Shown here: piece after piece, positions 7,655 to 16,284 of the stretch
How positions within the stretch are numbered: position 1 is the first letter of the stretch
How the letters are laid out: every line of letters starts with the position of its first letter
Assembly: GCA_034007295.1 (NCBI GenBank)
Contig: JAVERC010000001.1
Span: forward strand, 183,867-247,866
Source of the DNA: JACKCP01 sp034007295
GTDB taxonomy: Bacteria; Desulfobacterota; Desulfobacteria; Desulfobacterales; JACKCP01
Direction: 5' to 3'
Length of the DNA stretch: 64,000 bases
The notes under the pieces: generated by a model
What the model was told of the DNA's origin: nothing
Seen by the model: only the letters and a program-made list of their open reading frames with translations
Databases searched by the model: none
Position numbers and translations under genes: made by a program

Positions 7655-8662
7655 ATGTATTTTCCGGATTTGAATCCAGTTCTAAAAGGTCTTAACACTT
7701 ACTATATAAAAACAGAAAAGTTGATTGAGCATTTCCAAGGAGAAGTAGGCAACGGTGTTATTTACTTTAAGGGACCTCTTACTGAGGGTTTAGTTTTTTT
7801 TGAATCTGACCATTATTTAAAATCCTTTTTTAAAAAAAATAATAAAATAATTTCTGGAAAAGATGCATTTTCCTTAATCATGGAATATTGTGAAAAAAGC
7901 AATTATGAAATTTATATTTATTATCTTGAACCTGATGAAGTCTATTTATGGTCTGAGATTTTAATGTCTGTTCCTGTAAATACAGGAATTTCTTTAAATC
8001 AAAAAAGTTTAAAAGGTCTGCTTGATTCATTTAAAAAAGATAAGGAAACCGGATATTTTACAATATCTGACTCAATAAAAAAATATGGGATATTTTTTGC
8101 TTATGGTGAAATTGCAGGTTATCTTGTTAATGAAGATATTTATCTGCGAGATTCAAAAAAATATGAAGATTTTTTAGTTGAAATTACTAAGTTTATAGAT
8201 AAAAATAAACCAAAGGCAGAAATTTTCAAGAAGTCACTTGCTAATTCAAATAATTCAATTTCAGAAGAAAACAAGGGGCTTAGTGAAAACCAGGTTGAAT
8301 CTGCTTTCCCCAGTAAAGAAACTATTGGAATTATGGGAGAATTTATTTTTGTTTTAGATGATTATTTTTCCAAAAATAAAAAAATTAAATTAGACTTTTT
8401 GCCTTTGTTAAAAAAAAAATTTATTGAACATATCGAAGAATATGATTTTCTTGATCCTTTTGCAGCTGAGTTTGTATATTCTAAAGGAAAAATTAAGTTT
8501 ATAGGGTCTGCAGATGAAAAAACATTTGTCCAGGCAATATTTAGGTGTATTTATGAGCTTTGTTCTGAAATAAATCAATTGGATAATATCAGTAAAATTT
8601 ATAAAAAATGGTTTCAAAAATATAATAATTTTGCAGATAGATATAACCTTAAGTTTGAATAA
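7655..8662 (+). CDS. MglA-cluster protein with PATAN-like repeats, unknown function
   Basis: This is a 335-residue soluble protein. Two segments (about residues 33-55, NGVIYFKGPLTEGLVFFES; and about 128-155, GYFTISDSIKKYGIFFAYGE) look like the strand-turn-strand core of PATAN/DUF4388 domains, in which a ligandless sheet presents a GxLxF-type pattern. The C-terminal part (about 220-330) is helical and contains FLDPFAAEFVYSKGKIKFIG. I cannot assign an enzyme activity. It lies 15 bp upstream of the REC-PATAN gene and is probably translated from the same message, so a shared signalling role is inferred. Confidence 0.62.
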   Translation: MYFPDLNPVLKGLNTYYIKTEKLIEHFQGEVGNGVIYFKGPLTEGLVFFESDHYLKSFFKKNNKIISGKDAFSLIMEYCEKSNYEIYIYYLEPDEVYLWSEILMSVPVNTGISLNQKSLKGLLDSFKKDKETGYFTISDSIKKYGIFFAYGEIAGYLVNEDIYLRDSKKYEDFLVEITKFIDKNKPKAEIFKKSLANSNNSISEENKGLSENQVESAFPSKETIGIMGEFIFVLDDYFSKNKKIKLDFLPLLKKKFIEHIEEYDFLDPFAAEFVYSKGKIKFIGSADEKTFVQAIFRCIYELCSEINQLDNISKIYKKWFQKYNNFADRYNLKFE

Positions 8663-8677
8663 AAAACCGGGGTTTTT

Positions 8678-9706
8678 ATGAAAAATATTTTGATCGTTGA
8701 TGATGATATTGCATTACTTAAAATGATAGCTAAAAAATTTGAAACAGGGCCAGATAATTTTAATCCTGTGTTTGTTAAAGATGGGGTATCTGCTGTTAAT
8801 CAAATTAAAAATAAAAAAATCGATATAGTTATTTCAGATTTGCAGATGCCAAAAATGGATGGATACGGTCTTCTTGAGTACATTAATGGGAATTATCCTG
8901 ATATACCAGTAATAATAATTACAGCATTTGGAAAGCCAAAATCTAAAACTATTCTTTTTGAGAACGGAGCCTCAGGCTATTTTGAAAAACCAGTTAATTT
9001 AGATCAACTTATTTCAGAAATAAAACGTCTTTATGAAAAAGAATCTGACGGGGGTATTTTAAAATCAGCATCACTTGAGATGTTCACTCAGCTTGTAGAG
9101 ATGGAACAAAAAACCTGTACTATCAGGGTTAAAAGAGAAGATAATGATCAGGAAGGTGTTCTTTTTTTTAGAGATGGAGAAATTTATTATGCGAGAATCG
9201 GAAATTTAAAGGGGCTTGAAGCTGCATATAGAATTTTCAGCTGGCATAATGTTACACTTTTTATAGAAAATGACTGCCGGTTAAAAAAGAAAAAAATTAA
9301 CTCGGATTTACAGGCTGTTTTACTTGAAGCAATGAGACTTAAAGATGAAAAAGATGAATTTCAAGAAAGCAAAGATTCAGCTGATGCTCTTGACTTTGAA
9401 AAAACAGGACATAAAGAAACTCAGGCAGAGAAATTGTCTCCTGTTGATTATTTAAAAAAATTTATTGAAAATAACTCAAGTGAAGTTACTGGAATTCTTG
9501 ATATTTATGAAGATTTAACTTGGTCAGAGTTTATAAGAAAATCATCTGAACTTGGTAATTTTCTTAATACTGGGAACCTGAAGGCGTGCTATGTAAGCAA
9601 GACTGATTCTACAAGTATGATTATTGTTCCTGATAAGACTAATACTGTTTTGTCGGTCAGTCCTAAATGTGACAGAGAAAAAATTTACAGAATACTTATG
9701 GATTGA
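8678..9706 (+). CDS. Response regulator with PATAN (DUF4388) domain
   Basis: Residues 1-120 of this 342-residue protein form a receiver domain, with acidic pocket residues at 8-10, phosphoacceptor Asp 54 in DIVISDLQMP and the conserved Lys in FEKPV. Residues about 128-215 match DUF4388/PATAN: SLEMFTQLVEM, GVLFFRDGEIYYARIG and LEAAYRIFSW. The C-terminal 90 residues may form a longin/roadblock-like fold. In Synechocystis, PATAN-type response regulators bind the PilB motor and steer type IV pilus motility. Here a PilB-like ATPase gene lies two genes downstream. No DNA-binding domain is visible, so output by protein contact is inferred. Confidence 0.85.
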   Translation: MKNILIVDDDIALLKMIAKKFETGPDNFNPVFVKDGVSAVNQIKNKKIDIVISDLQMPKMDGYGLLEYINGNYPDIPVIIITAFGKPKSKTILFENGASGYFEKPVNLDQLISEIKRLYEKESDGGILKSASLEMFTQLVEMEQKTCTIRVKREDNDQEGVLFFRDGEIYYARIGNLKGLEAAYRIFSWHNVTLFIENDCRLKKKKINSDLQAVLLEAMRLKDEKDEFQESKDSADALDFEKTGHKETQAEKLSPVDYLKKFIENNSSEVTGILDIYEDLTWSEFIRKSSELGNFLNTGNLKACYVSKTDSTSMIIVPDKTNTVLSVSPKCDREKIYRILMD

Positions 9707-9728
9707 TTTTACTTGAATTGGGTAAATT

Positions 9729-10103
9729 ATGAAGGATATATTTGCAGATCTAAATTCTATTGAAAATGTTCACACATCTCTTTTCTTTTCTGCTGATGGT
9801 GATCTTCTGGCGTATGAGCCTACAGATAAAAGCCGTTTGACAAGAGAAATGATAGAAGAATATTCAAGCTCCCTTGAATGGAAGGCTATACAAAAAAGGT
9901 TTAAGGAAATTAATGAAGCAGAGCTGATTTTTTCTAAATATAGAGTTTATATGAGAAAAGCTGAACATGGATTTATAGTAATTCTTATGAGCCTTATGGC
10001 ACCTATTGAAATAGTGAGACTTAATATTGATCTAATCATGCCTGAAATTAATTCACTTAAAAAAGCCAAGGGATTTGGCAGATTTTTTAAATTTCGTTCA
10101 TAA
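9729..10103 (+). CDS. Roadblock/longin-like small protein
   Basis: This 124-residue protein has a roadblock-like pattern: NVHTSLFFSADGDLLAYEP as the first beta hairpin, a helix rich in Glu/Lys, the strand pair AELIFSKYRVYMR and GFIVILMS, then a helix with PIEIVRLNIDLIM. It is the second such protein of the cluster, but is more diverged than the one at 4007. It lies 22 bp after the REC-PATAN gene and 25 bp before the ATPase gene. Likely role is a partner of the GTPase or regulator. The fold call is moderately confident. Confidence 0.62.
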   Translation: MKDIFADLNSIENVHTSLFFSADGDLLAYEPTDKSRLTREMIEEYSSSLEWKAIQKRFKEINEAELIFSKYRVYMRKAEHGFIVILMSLMAPIEIVRLNIDLIMPEINSLKKAKGFGRFFKFRS

Positions 10104-10128
10104 ATAAAATAAAAAATATGGGGAAAAT

Positions 10129-12516
10129 ATGGGTGATACTGCTGTAAAGGATTTAGCTCATAAAATCAAAGAAGCAGAGGCTTATTGCAAGCATGGTCTT
10201 TTTGCAGAAGCCGTTCAGATTTTTGAGCATCTTCTTGAAAATGAAGATATTGATAATGATACTTCAAAATTTATAGTACAACGTATCAAAGAAATTCAAA
10301 AAGACATAGAAGAAGTTGAAAAAATAGACCAGCAGATTCTTTCTTCCCAACAGGCAAATCAGCTTGCAGACACATGGAAAGGTAAGGGTACAGTCCCTGA
10401 AATTATTGACAGTGCTGAAGCCTTTGATGAACTTGGACTTAGTGAAGAGGCAGCATCAGAATATGGCAAACTTCTTTCAATGAACTGTGATTTTGACGAA
10501 TTCAGCAGTAAATTTTCAGATTTCATGTTTGCTAGATTCAATCCCTCAAATATTTATGATCAGCTGGCTAAAATTTTAAAAACCAATAAGGTTACAGAAA
10601 ATATAAAAGCCCAGGTATTGTTTTTTTTCGGGGAAGCTTTTGAAAAGAAAAATAATTCAGAAGTTGCACTTGAATATTTTGAAAAAGTAAAATCAATTGA
10701 TCCTTCATATCCTCATTTAAAAGATAAACTATTAAAATTTAAGAAAAAAAATAAGTATAATTCTAAATTTGACTATCTGATTGAAAAAAATCTGATAGAT
10801 TCCTCAAAGCTCAAAGAAGCAAGAGATATTTCAAAAAATGAAAATAAAAGTGTTGAATTTGTTTTAACAACAAAAATGAAAATTTCAAAGGAAGAAATAG
10901 GGAAATCATTGTCATGTTTTTATAATGTACCCTTTAAAACCTTTAATCCACAGGCTAAACCCCCGGTGGGGTATATACAGAATTTGAAGAAAAATTTTTT
11001 AATTCAGAATATGTGGGTACCAATTGACTGGGATATAAAAAAAGGCATTGATGTAATTATTGATGATCCCTTGAATCTTATGAAGACTGACCAGATTGCA
11101 AGCCTTCTTGATGTAAAAAAAATAAACTATTTTGTTTCTTTTCCTGAAGATATCAAAGCATATATAAAACTTTTTTATGAGCAGCAAGAGTCATTAGAAG
11201 ATAAACAGGATGAAGCTGGTGCTGATAATCTGGATCAATTTTCTGTTTCAGGAAGTTTTGAACTAGAAGAAGAGGAAGAAGATGAAATTCAGTCTCTTGG
11301 GGGAACAGAAAGTGAAGTAGTGAGAATGGTTGATCAGATTATTTTTTCAGCCTACAAAAAAGATGCATCAGATATTCATATTGAGCCATCACCCGGTCTT
11401 AAGAAAACCAAAATAAGATATAGGGTTGATGGCGTGTGCCAGCAGGTACTTCAAGTTCCAAATTCATTTGCAGCGGGTATAATATCAAGGTTAAAGGTTA
11501 TGGCAAATCTTGATATTGCAGAAAAAAGGCTTCCTCAAGACGGAAAGATAAAATTTAAAAGAAAAGGCATAAAAGAATTTGAGTTAAGACTTGCAACTTT
11601 GCCTACGGCTGGAGGTTTTGAAGATGCTGTGTTAAGAATTCTTGCTGCATCTGGTGCAATGAGTATTGATGATATGGGTATGAATAGAAGAAATTTAGAG
11701 CTTATGAAAAAAATAATAGTTCAGCCATATGGTTTGTTTCTTGTTGTAGGTCCAACAGGCTCTGGTAAAACTACTACTCTGCATTCTGCCCTCGCACACA
11801 TAAACAAACCTGGTATTAAAATCTGGACTGCTGAAGACCCTGTTGAAATTACCCAGGAAGGTTTGCGTCAGGTTGAATGTAAACCTAAAATTGGACTTGA
11901 TTTTGCAAGGGTAATGAGATCTTTTTTAAGGGCTGACCCTGATGTAATTATGATTGGTGAAATGAGAGATCATGAAACTGCTGCCATTGGTATAGAGGCT
12001 TCTTTGACAGGCCATATGGTTTTTTCTACACTTCATACTAATTCAGCACCAGAAACTGTAACAAGACTTCTTGATATGGGACTTAATCCTTTGAACTTTT
12101 CTGATGCTTTTTTAGGGGTTTTGGCTCAAAGACTTGTAAGAAGACTTTGTAAGCACTGCAAGGAAGAATACACTCCAGATGAAGAAAAAATTGATGAAAT
12201 AATTCAGCTTTATGGAGGTATTGAAAAATTTGAAAAGATATCAGGACGTTCTTTAGATGAATTAAGAAAAATAAAGCTTTATAGAGCTAAAGGCTGCGAT
12301 GAGTGTTCTGAAGGATACCGTGGAAGACTTGGTATTCATGAACTTATGGCAGGAACTCCAAATGTAAAAAAATTAATAAAGAAAAAAGCTTCAACAGAAG
12401 AAATTTTTTCTGCTGCTTCAGAAGAAGGAATGAAAACTCTTGTTCAGGACGGTTTAGACAAAGTTTTTCAGGGACTGACAGATGTTGGTGAAATAAAAAG
12501 GGTTTGCGTTAATTAG
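10129..12516 (+). CDS. PilB/GspE-family secretion-type ATPase with N-terminal TPR region
   Basis: This 795-residue protein has residues 1-210 predicted as helical tetratricopeptide-like repeats, which is unusual for the family. Residues about 215-350 resemble the type II secretion ATPase N-terminal domain (MshEN-like). The C-terminal half is a full hexameric ATPase: Walker A GPTGSGKTTT near residue 541, Walker B DPDVIMIGEMRD near 603, His box STLHTNSAPETVTRLLDMG and the tetracysteine zinc module (RRLCKHC and CDECSEGYRGRLGIHEL). Such ATPases power type IV pilus extension or type II secretion at the inner membrane. At 795 residues it is longer than typical PilB (about 560-570). No pilin or PilC genes are in the window. 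Confidence 0.88.
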   Translation: MGDTAVKDLAHKIKEAEAYCKHGLFAEAVQIFEHLLENEDIDNDTSKFIVQRIKEIQKDIEEVEKIDQQILSSQQANQLADTWKGKGTVPEIIDSAEAFDELGLSEEAASEYGKLLSMNCDFDEFSSKFSDFMFARFNPSNIYDQLAKILKTNKVTENIKAQVLFFFGEAFEKKNNSEVALEYFEKVKSIDPSYPHLKDKLLKFKKKNKYNSKFDYLIEKNLIDSSKLKEARDISKNENKSVEFVLTTKMKISKEEIGKSLSCFYNVPFKTFNPQAKPPVGYIQNLKKNFLIQNMWVPIDWDIKKGIDVIIDDPLNLMKTDQIASLLDVKKINYFVSFPEDIKAYIKLFYEQQESLEDKQDEAGADNLDQFSVSGSFELEEEEEDEIQSLGGTESEVVRMVDQIIFSAYKKDASDIHIEPSPGLKKTKIRYRVDGVCQQVLQVPNSFAAGIISRLKVMANLDIAEKRLPQDGKIKFKRKGIKEFELRLATLPTAGGFEDAVLRILAASGAMSIDDMGMNRRNLELMKKIIVQPYGLFLVVGPTGSGKTTTLHSALAHINKPGIKIWTAEDPVEITQEGLRQVECKPKIGLDFARVMRSFLRADPDVIMIGEMRDHETAAIGIEASLTGHMVFSTLHTNSAPETVTRLLDMGLNPLNFSDAFLGVLAQRLVRRLCKHCKEEYTPDEEKIDEIIQLYGGIEKFEKISGRSLDELRKIKLYRAKGCDECSEGYRGRLGIHELMAGTPNVKKLIKKKASTEEIFSAASEEGMKTLVQDGLDKVFQGLTDVGEIKRVCVN

Positions 12517-12560
12517 TGATTAGATTCAAAAAACTATTTTTAGTTCAGCCACTAATTAGT
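12513..12560 (+). repeat. Short inverted-repeat remnant, family-1-like ends
   Basis: ATTAGTGATTAGATTCAAAAA is followed closely by TTTAGTTCAGCCACTAATTAG, so both termini resemble family-1 ends but only about 48 bp separate them. It overlaps the ATPase stop codon. It may be an internally deleted copy; the match is short, so confidence is low. Confidence 0.35.
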
Positions 12561-12653
12561 TGAATTTACTGCTTTAAAGAATTGTATATATATGTTAATG
12601 TTTAAAATAATTATTTTTCCATTAACAATAATTTAAAAGTGTGAGGTATTAAT

Positions 12654-13124
12654 GTGGCACAGCAAAAAGTTTTTTTAAATGATAATGGTGAAGCTTCTTT
12701 TGTCTGTCCTGATTGCGGAAAAACCAGTAAACGAAATATGGCAAAATTTTTAAATATTGACAGTCCTCTTAAACTAAAATGTAAATGTAAATGCGGTAAT
12801 ACTTACTTTGTTCAGCTTGAGAGACGAAAATACATTAGAAAAAAAACAAAGCTTACAGGAAAATTTTTATCTAAAGACAATACAAAAAAAGGCTTGATGC
12901 AGGTAGTTGATATGTCTCAGTCTGGTCTTAAGATGTTTTTGAATATTGAACCTGATTTTTTTAAAAATGATGAACTTTTACTTGAATTCAGACTTGATAA
13001 TATGCAAAGAGATATAGTTACTAGAGAAGTCAGGGTTAGAAATATCAAAGGCAGGGAGGTTGGAGTTGAGTTTTTCGATTATGAGCATTATGACAGGCTT
13101 GGAAAATACCTTGCTTTCAGCTGA
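12654..13124 (+). CDS. PilZ-domain protein with N-terminal zinc ribbon
   Basis: Residues about 15-50 of this 156-residue protein hold CPDCGKTSKRN and KCKCKCG, a small zinc-ribbon-like module. Residues about 56-150 form a PilZ domain with the c-di-GMP-binding arginines in RRKYIRKK (Arg58-x3-Arg62) and DMSQSG (Asp86, Ser88, Gly91). Both binding motifs are therefore intact. It starts at GTG, preceded by GTGAGG. Its position after the PilB-like ATPase suggests that c-di-GMP input joins the motility/pilus module, though a 137-bp gap with a repeat remnant separates them. A strong terminator follows at 13150. Confidence 0.85.
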   Translation: MAQQKVFLNDNGEASFVCPDCGKTSKRNMAKFLNIDSPLKLKCKCKCGNTYFVQLERRKYIRKKTKLTGKFLSKDNTKKGLMQVVDMSQSGLKMFLNIEPDFFKNDELLLEFRLDNMQRDIVTREVRVRNIKGREVGVEFFDYEHYDRLGKYLAFS

Positions 13125-13149
13125 ATTGTATTTTTATAATTTTATTTGA

Positions 13150-13178
13150 AAAAGATGCAGAAATGCATCTTTTTTTTT
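13150..13178 (+). terminator. Rho-independent terminator after the PilZ gene
   Basis: Stem AAGATGCA / TGCATCTT with a GAAA-type loop is followed by nine T. It overlaps the upstream-most possible start (13163) of the next gene, which argues for the later start at 13190. Confidence 0.8.
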
Positions 13179-13189
13179 GTGTAGGGAAC

Positions 13190-14296
13190 ATGTTTAATAT
13201 AAAAAAAATTTATTTGACAGATGATTGTAAAGATTATTCTATCGCTCACGAAATTATTGCGAAAACAAAAGCAGATTATGAAGTAACAGATGATCTTATA
13301 CCTGTAATGAAGGAAATTTCCAATTCAAAAGATCCTCAGTCCAAAGGCAAGGAAATTCTTCTTTTGACAAAAAACAGGGGAGATTTCCTAAAGAAATGTC
13401 CTGGTACAAAATACTATAGATGCTGTAATTATCAAATTTTGCATGTTGGAAGTTATTGTCCAATGGATTGTTCATACTGTATTTTGCAGACATATTTTCA
13501 TCCACCTGCAATAACCTTTTTTCTTAATCAGGAAAAAATGGAACAAGAACTTGAGGAAAGGGTTTTTAATTCAAACAAAATTTGGAGAATCGGTACAGGT
13601 GAATTTACAGATTCTCTTGTATGGGATGAACTGTTTAATTATTCAAAATATCTTATAAATTTGTTTAACAGACAAAACAGATCCATTCTTGAACTTAAGA
13701 CAAAAACTGTAAATATTGATAATTTGCTTGATCTAGACCACAACAATAAAATTATTGTTTCCTGGTCGCTTAATACTCCAACGGTAATATGCGGTGATGA
13801 GCGAAATACAACTACGCTTGAACAAAGGCTTATGGCTGCTTCAATTTGTGAAAAAAAAGGATACAGGCTTGCTTTTCATTTTGATCCAATGGTTATTTAT
13901 GATGGTGCAATAGAAGAATACAAAAAAACAGTTAGAAAAATTTTTGATTATGTTTCGCCTGAAAATATTGTTTATATAAGTCTTGGTACATTTAGATTTA
14001 TGCCGGATTTAAAAGATATAATTAAAAAAAGATTTGAAAAATCCAAAATTTGGTGTGGAGAGTTTTTCCCTGGAACAGATAATAAGATGCGATATTTAAA
14101 ACCAATACGCATAGAGCTTTTCAAGGCAGTTCATGATGAATTTATGAAAATTGATAAAAATTTATGTCTTTATTTTTGTATGGAAGACGATAAGGTATGG
14201 GAAAGAGTCTTTGGTTATGTCCCAAAAGCCAAGGGAGGGCTTCCAAATATATTAGATGAAAGTGTAAAAAAACACTGTAATGTGTGGACAGACTGA
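13190..14296 (+). CDS. SPL-family radical SAM protein (spore photoproduct lyase-like)
   Basis: This 368-residue protein carries the radical SAM cluster motif as C-x3-C-x2-C (Cys 90, 94, 97 in SYCPMDCSYCILQTYF). The spacing matches SplB-type enzymes, and IWRIGTGEFTDSL and IIVSWSLNTP match the SPL family. SplB repairs spore photoproduct. This organism shows no sign of endospores, so the substrate is uncertain and another DNA lesion or a different reaction is possible. The start at 13190 is preferred: GTAGGG lies just upstream, while the alternative ATG at 13163 sits in the terminator. It overlaps a possible early start of the nuclease gene. Confidence 0.82.
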   Translation: MFNIKKIYLTDDCKDYSIAHEIIAKTKADYEVTDDLIPVMKEISNSKDPQSKGKEILLLTKNRGDFLKKCPGTKYYRCCNYQILHVGSYCPMDCSYCILQTYFHPPAITFFLNQEKMEQELEERVFNSNKIWRIGTGEFTDSLVWDELFNYSKYLINLFNRQNRSILELKTKTVNIDNLLDLDHNNKIIVSWSLNTPTVICGDERNTTTLEQRLMAASICEKKGYRLAFHFDPMVIYDGAIEEYKKTVRKIFDYVSPENIVYISLGTFRFMPDLKDIIKKRFEKSKIWCGEFFPGTDNKMRYLKPIRIELFKAVHDEFMKIDKNLCLYFCMEDDKVWERVFGYVPKAKGGLPNILDESVKKHCNVWTD

Positions 14297-14298
14297 TT

Positions 14299-14925
14299 AT
14301 GAAAAAATTTATATTTATAATTTTGTTGTTGTTTTCCCCTGGTTTTTGTGTGGGAGCGGACTATTTTTATTCAGAAGTAAGGTTTGTCCCTGATGGAGAT
14401 ACAATTATTCTTAAAGATAAAAGGGTCGTAAGATACATAGGAATTGATACTCCTGAAATAAATCATGAAACATCAAATCCAAAGCCTTTTGCATTGTCAG
14501 CCAGGGATTTTAATCAAAAATTAGTTTTCAACCAAAAACTTAAAATTGTATTTGGTAAAATCAGATCTGATTCATACAAAAGGATTCTTGCCTATGTTTA
14601 TCTCCCAGATGGAAGAATGGTAAATAAGCTTATTTTGGAAAAAGGTCTTGGTTGGACATATTATCATAAGGACAATAGTGAAAAATTTAATGAATTTCTT
14701 GATATTCAGAAAAATGCAATGAACTCTGGCACAGGTTTATGGAGCGAGGTGTCAAAGCTTTGGTTTTCAGTAAAGGCAAATCCAAGATCCATGAGGTTTC
14801 ATTCTCTTGACTGCAAAAAATCAGGCAGGAAAAGTTTCATAGAAAAAAATCCATTCAATGCTTTTTATAAAGGTTATTCACCTTCTAGAAAATGCATGGG
14901 TAACTTATTTGAATATAAAAATTAG
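14299..14925 (+). CDS. Exported thermonuclease-family nuclease with C-terminal metal-binding motif
   Basis: This 208-residue protein has a signal peptide (residues 1-20, MKKFIFIILLLFSPGFCVGA). A staphylococcal-nuclease OB-fold follows: VPDGDTIILKD, RYIGIDTPEIN and SDSYKRILAYVYLPDG, which carry the expected Asp, Glu and Arg positions. After about residue 155 comes a short tail with FHSLDCKK and YSPSRKC, resembling the small Cys/His module (Ada-type metal-binding-like) often found at the end of these nucleases. It is probably secreted or periplasmic and degrades DNA or RNA. The ATG at 14299 is chosen over the in-frame GTG at 14284, since it gives a clean signal peptide. It starts 2 bp after the SPL stop. 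Confidence 0.83.
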   Translation: MKKFIFIILLLFSPGFCVGADYFYSEVRFVPDGDTIILKDKRVVRYIGIDTPEINHETSNPKPFALSARDFNQKLVFNQKLKIVFGKIRSDSYKRILAYVYLPDGRMVNKLILEKGLGWTYYHKDNSEKFNEFLDIQKNAMNSGTGLWSEVSKLWFSVKANPRSMRFHSLDCKKSGRKSFIEKNPFNAFYKGYSPSRKCMGNLFEYKN

Positions 14926-14931
14926 GTTTTT

Positions 14932-16029
14932 ATGCGTTTTTTATTTATTGAGCCTTATTATGGCGGGTCTCACAAAGTTTTTTGTGAGGGATTAAAAAAA
15001 TTTTCAACACATGAAATTGACATTGTAAAACTTGGTTCAGAAAATTTTAAATGGAAAATAAGAGGGGCTTCGTGGTATTTTAAAAGTAAGATTAAAAATA
15101 TTTATGAATATGATGGCATAATCATGACTGATATGATTAATCTGTCAGATTTCAGAGCTTTATATAAAAAAAAGATTCCGCCTGTACTTTTTTATTTCCA
15201 TGAAAATCAGCTTGATTATCCTTTAGCCAATAATCAGAAAATTGATTATCATTTATGTTTTTCAAATATTAATTCAGCATTGTCTTCTGATTTTCTTTTT
15301 TTCAATTCTAATACCCACAAAAAGAGTTTTTTAAAGTCTGTTAATAAAATTATTTCAAGAATGCCAAAAGATGATTTTGATGTTGACTGGATATTAAGTG
15401 AATTAAACAAAAAATCAGAATTTATTTATCCTGGCTGTGATTTTTCAAAATATTTAATCAATAAAAAAGAAACAAATAAAATTCCTGTTATTTTGTGGAA
15501 TCACAGGTGGGATCATGACAAGAATCCTGAAGATTTTTTTAAGATTCTCTCTTTTTTAAAAAGAGATAAAATTAAATTTAAACTTATTATTCTTGGGGAA
15601 AAAAGTCTTAAAAAAAATATGCTTTTTTGTGAAGCTAAAAACAAATTTGCAAAAGAAATTATTCATTTTGGATATGTTAAGGATCAAGAAGAGTATTTAA
15701 CTCTTCTTAAAAAATCTGATATTTCCATTACAACTTCTGTACAGGAAAATTTTGGATATTCTGTTTTAGAAGCAATAAATGCAGGTTGTATTCCAATATT
15801 GCCCAAAAGACTGTCATACCCTGAAATTATCAGTTCTAAATTTCATGAAATGGTTTTACATAAAAATATTTCATCAATGTATAATACCCTTAAAAATTAC
15901 CTTAATGATCCAAAACTGCTAAATCAGGATTGGTCTGAAGAATTAAGAAAAGATATAGAAAAATTTTCCTGGGTAAATCTGATTTCAGAATATGATCAAA
16001 TACTTGAAAATTTAGCTGATTTATCATAA
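14932..16029 (+). CDS. GTDC1/QTMAN-type glycosyltransferase (tRNA-queuosine mannosyltransferase-like)
   Basis: The N-terminus of this 365-residue protein (about residues 1-165, LFIEPYYGGSHKVF at the start) matches DUF3524, the domain defining the GTDC1/QTMAN family. The C-terminal half is a GT-B Rossmann domain with VILWNHRWDHDKNP, HFGYVKDQEEY and TSVQENFGYSVLEAINAGCI, the nucleotide-sugar binding Glu region. In vertebrates QTMAN adds mannose to queuosine in tRNA-Asp; bacterial members are less well characterised. It lies 6 bp after the nuclease gene and probably shares its transcript. No queuosine biosynthesis gene is in the window, so the substrate is inferred from family only. Confidence 0.8.
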   Translation: MRFLFIEPYYGGSHKVFCEGLKKFSTHEIDIVKLGSENFKWKIRGASWYFKSKIKNIYEYDGIIMTDMINLSDFRALYKKKIPPVLFYFHENQLDYPLANNQKIDYHLCFSNINSALSSDFLFFNSNTHKKSFLKSVNKIISRMPKDDFDVDWILSELNKKSEFIYPGCDFSKYLINKKETNKIPVILWNHRWDHDKNPEDFFKILSFLKRDKIKFKLIILGEKSLKKNMLFCEAKNKFAKEIIHFGYVKDQEEYLTLLKKSDISITTSVQENFGYSVLEAINAGCIPILPKRLSYPEIISSKFHEMVLHKNISSMYNTLKNYLNDPKLLNQDWSEELRKDIEKFSWVNLISEYDQILENLADLS

Positions 16030-16055
16030 AAGAAAATAAAAAAAAGGAGGAATAA

Positions 16056-16283
16056 ATGTCTGAAAGCATTAAAATTCATGCAAGGGTTGAATTAGATTCT
16101 GAAGTTTTGGAAAACGTCAAAAACAGATGTAAAGAAATAGCAAAAAAAAAGAATCTGAAAATGTACGAAGTTGACCCTGCAGATATGGTAGGAGAGCTTA
16201 TATCTAAATTTCTGGCCGAAAAAAATATAATTGAATATTCAAAGGATATAAAAAATTACCCTTTAATACTTCAGGATCTGTAA
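16056..16283 (+). CDS. Small conserved-looking protein, unknown function
   Basis: I do not recognise a family in this 75-residue protein. It has a strong ribosome site (AAAAAGGAGG) eight bases upstream. The predicted pattern is a beta strand (IKIHARVEL), a helix (SEVLENVKNRCKEIAKKK) and a second helix (PADMVGELISKFLAEKN). It ends one base before the start of the TrpF-like gene, so the two are translationally coupled. There is no signal peptide or membrane segment. Confidence 0.68.
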   Translation: MSESIKIHARVELDSEVLENVKNRCKEIAKKKNLKMYEVDPADMVGELISKFLAEKNIIEYSKDIKNYPLILQDL

Positions 16284-16284
16284 A

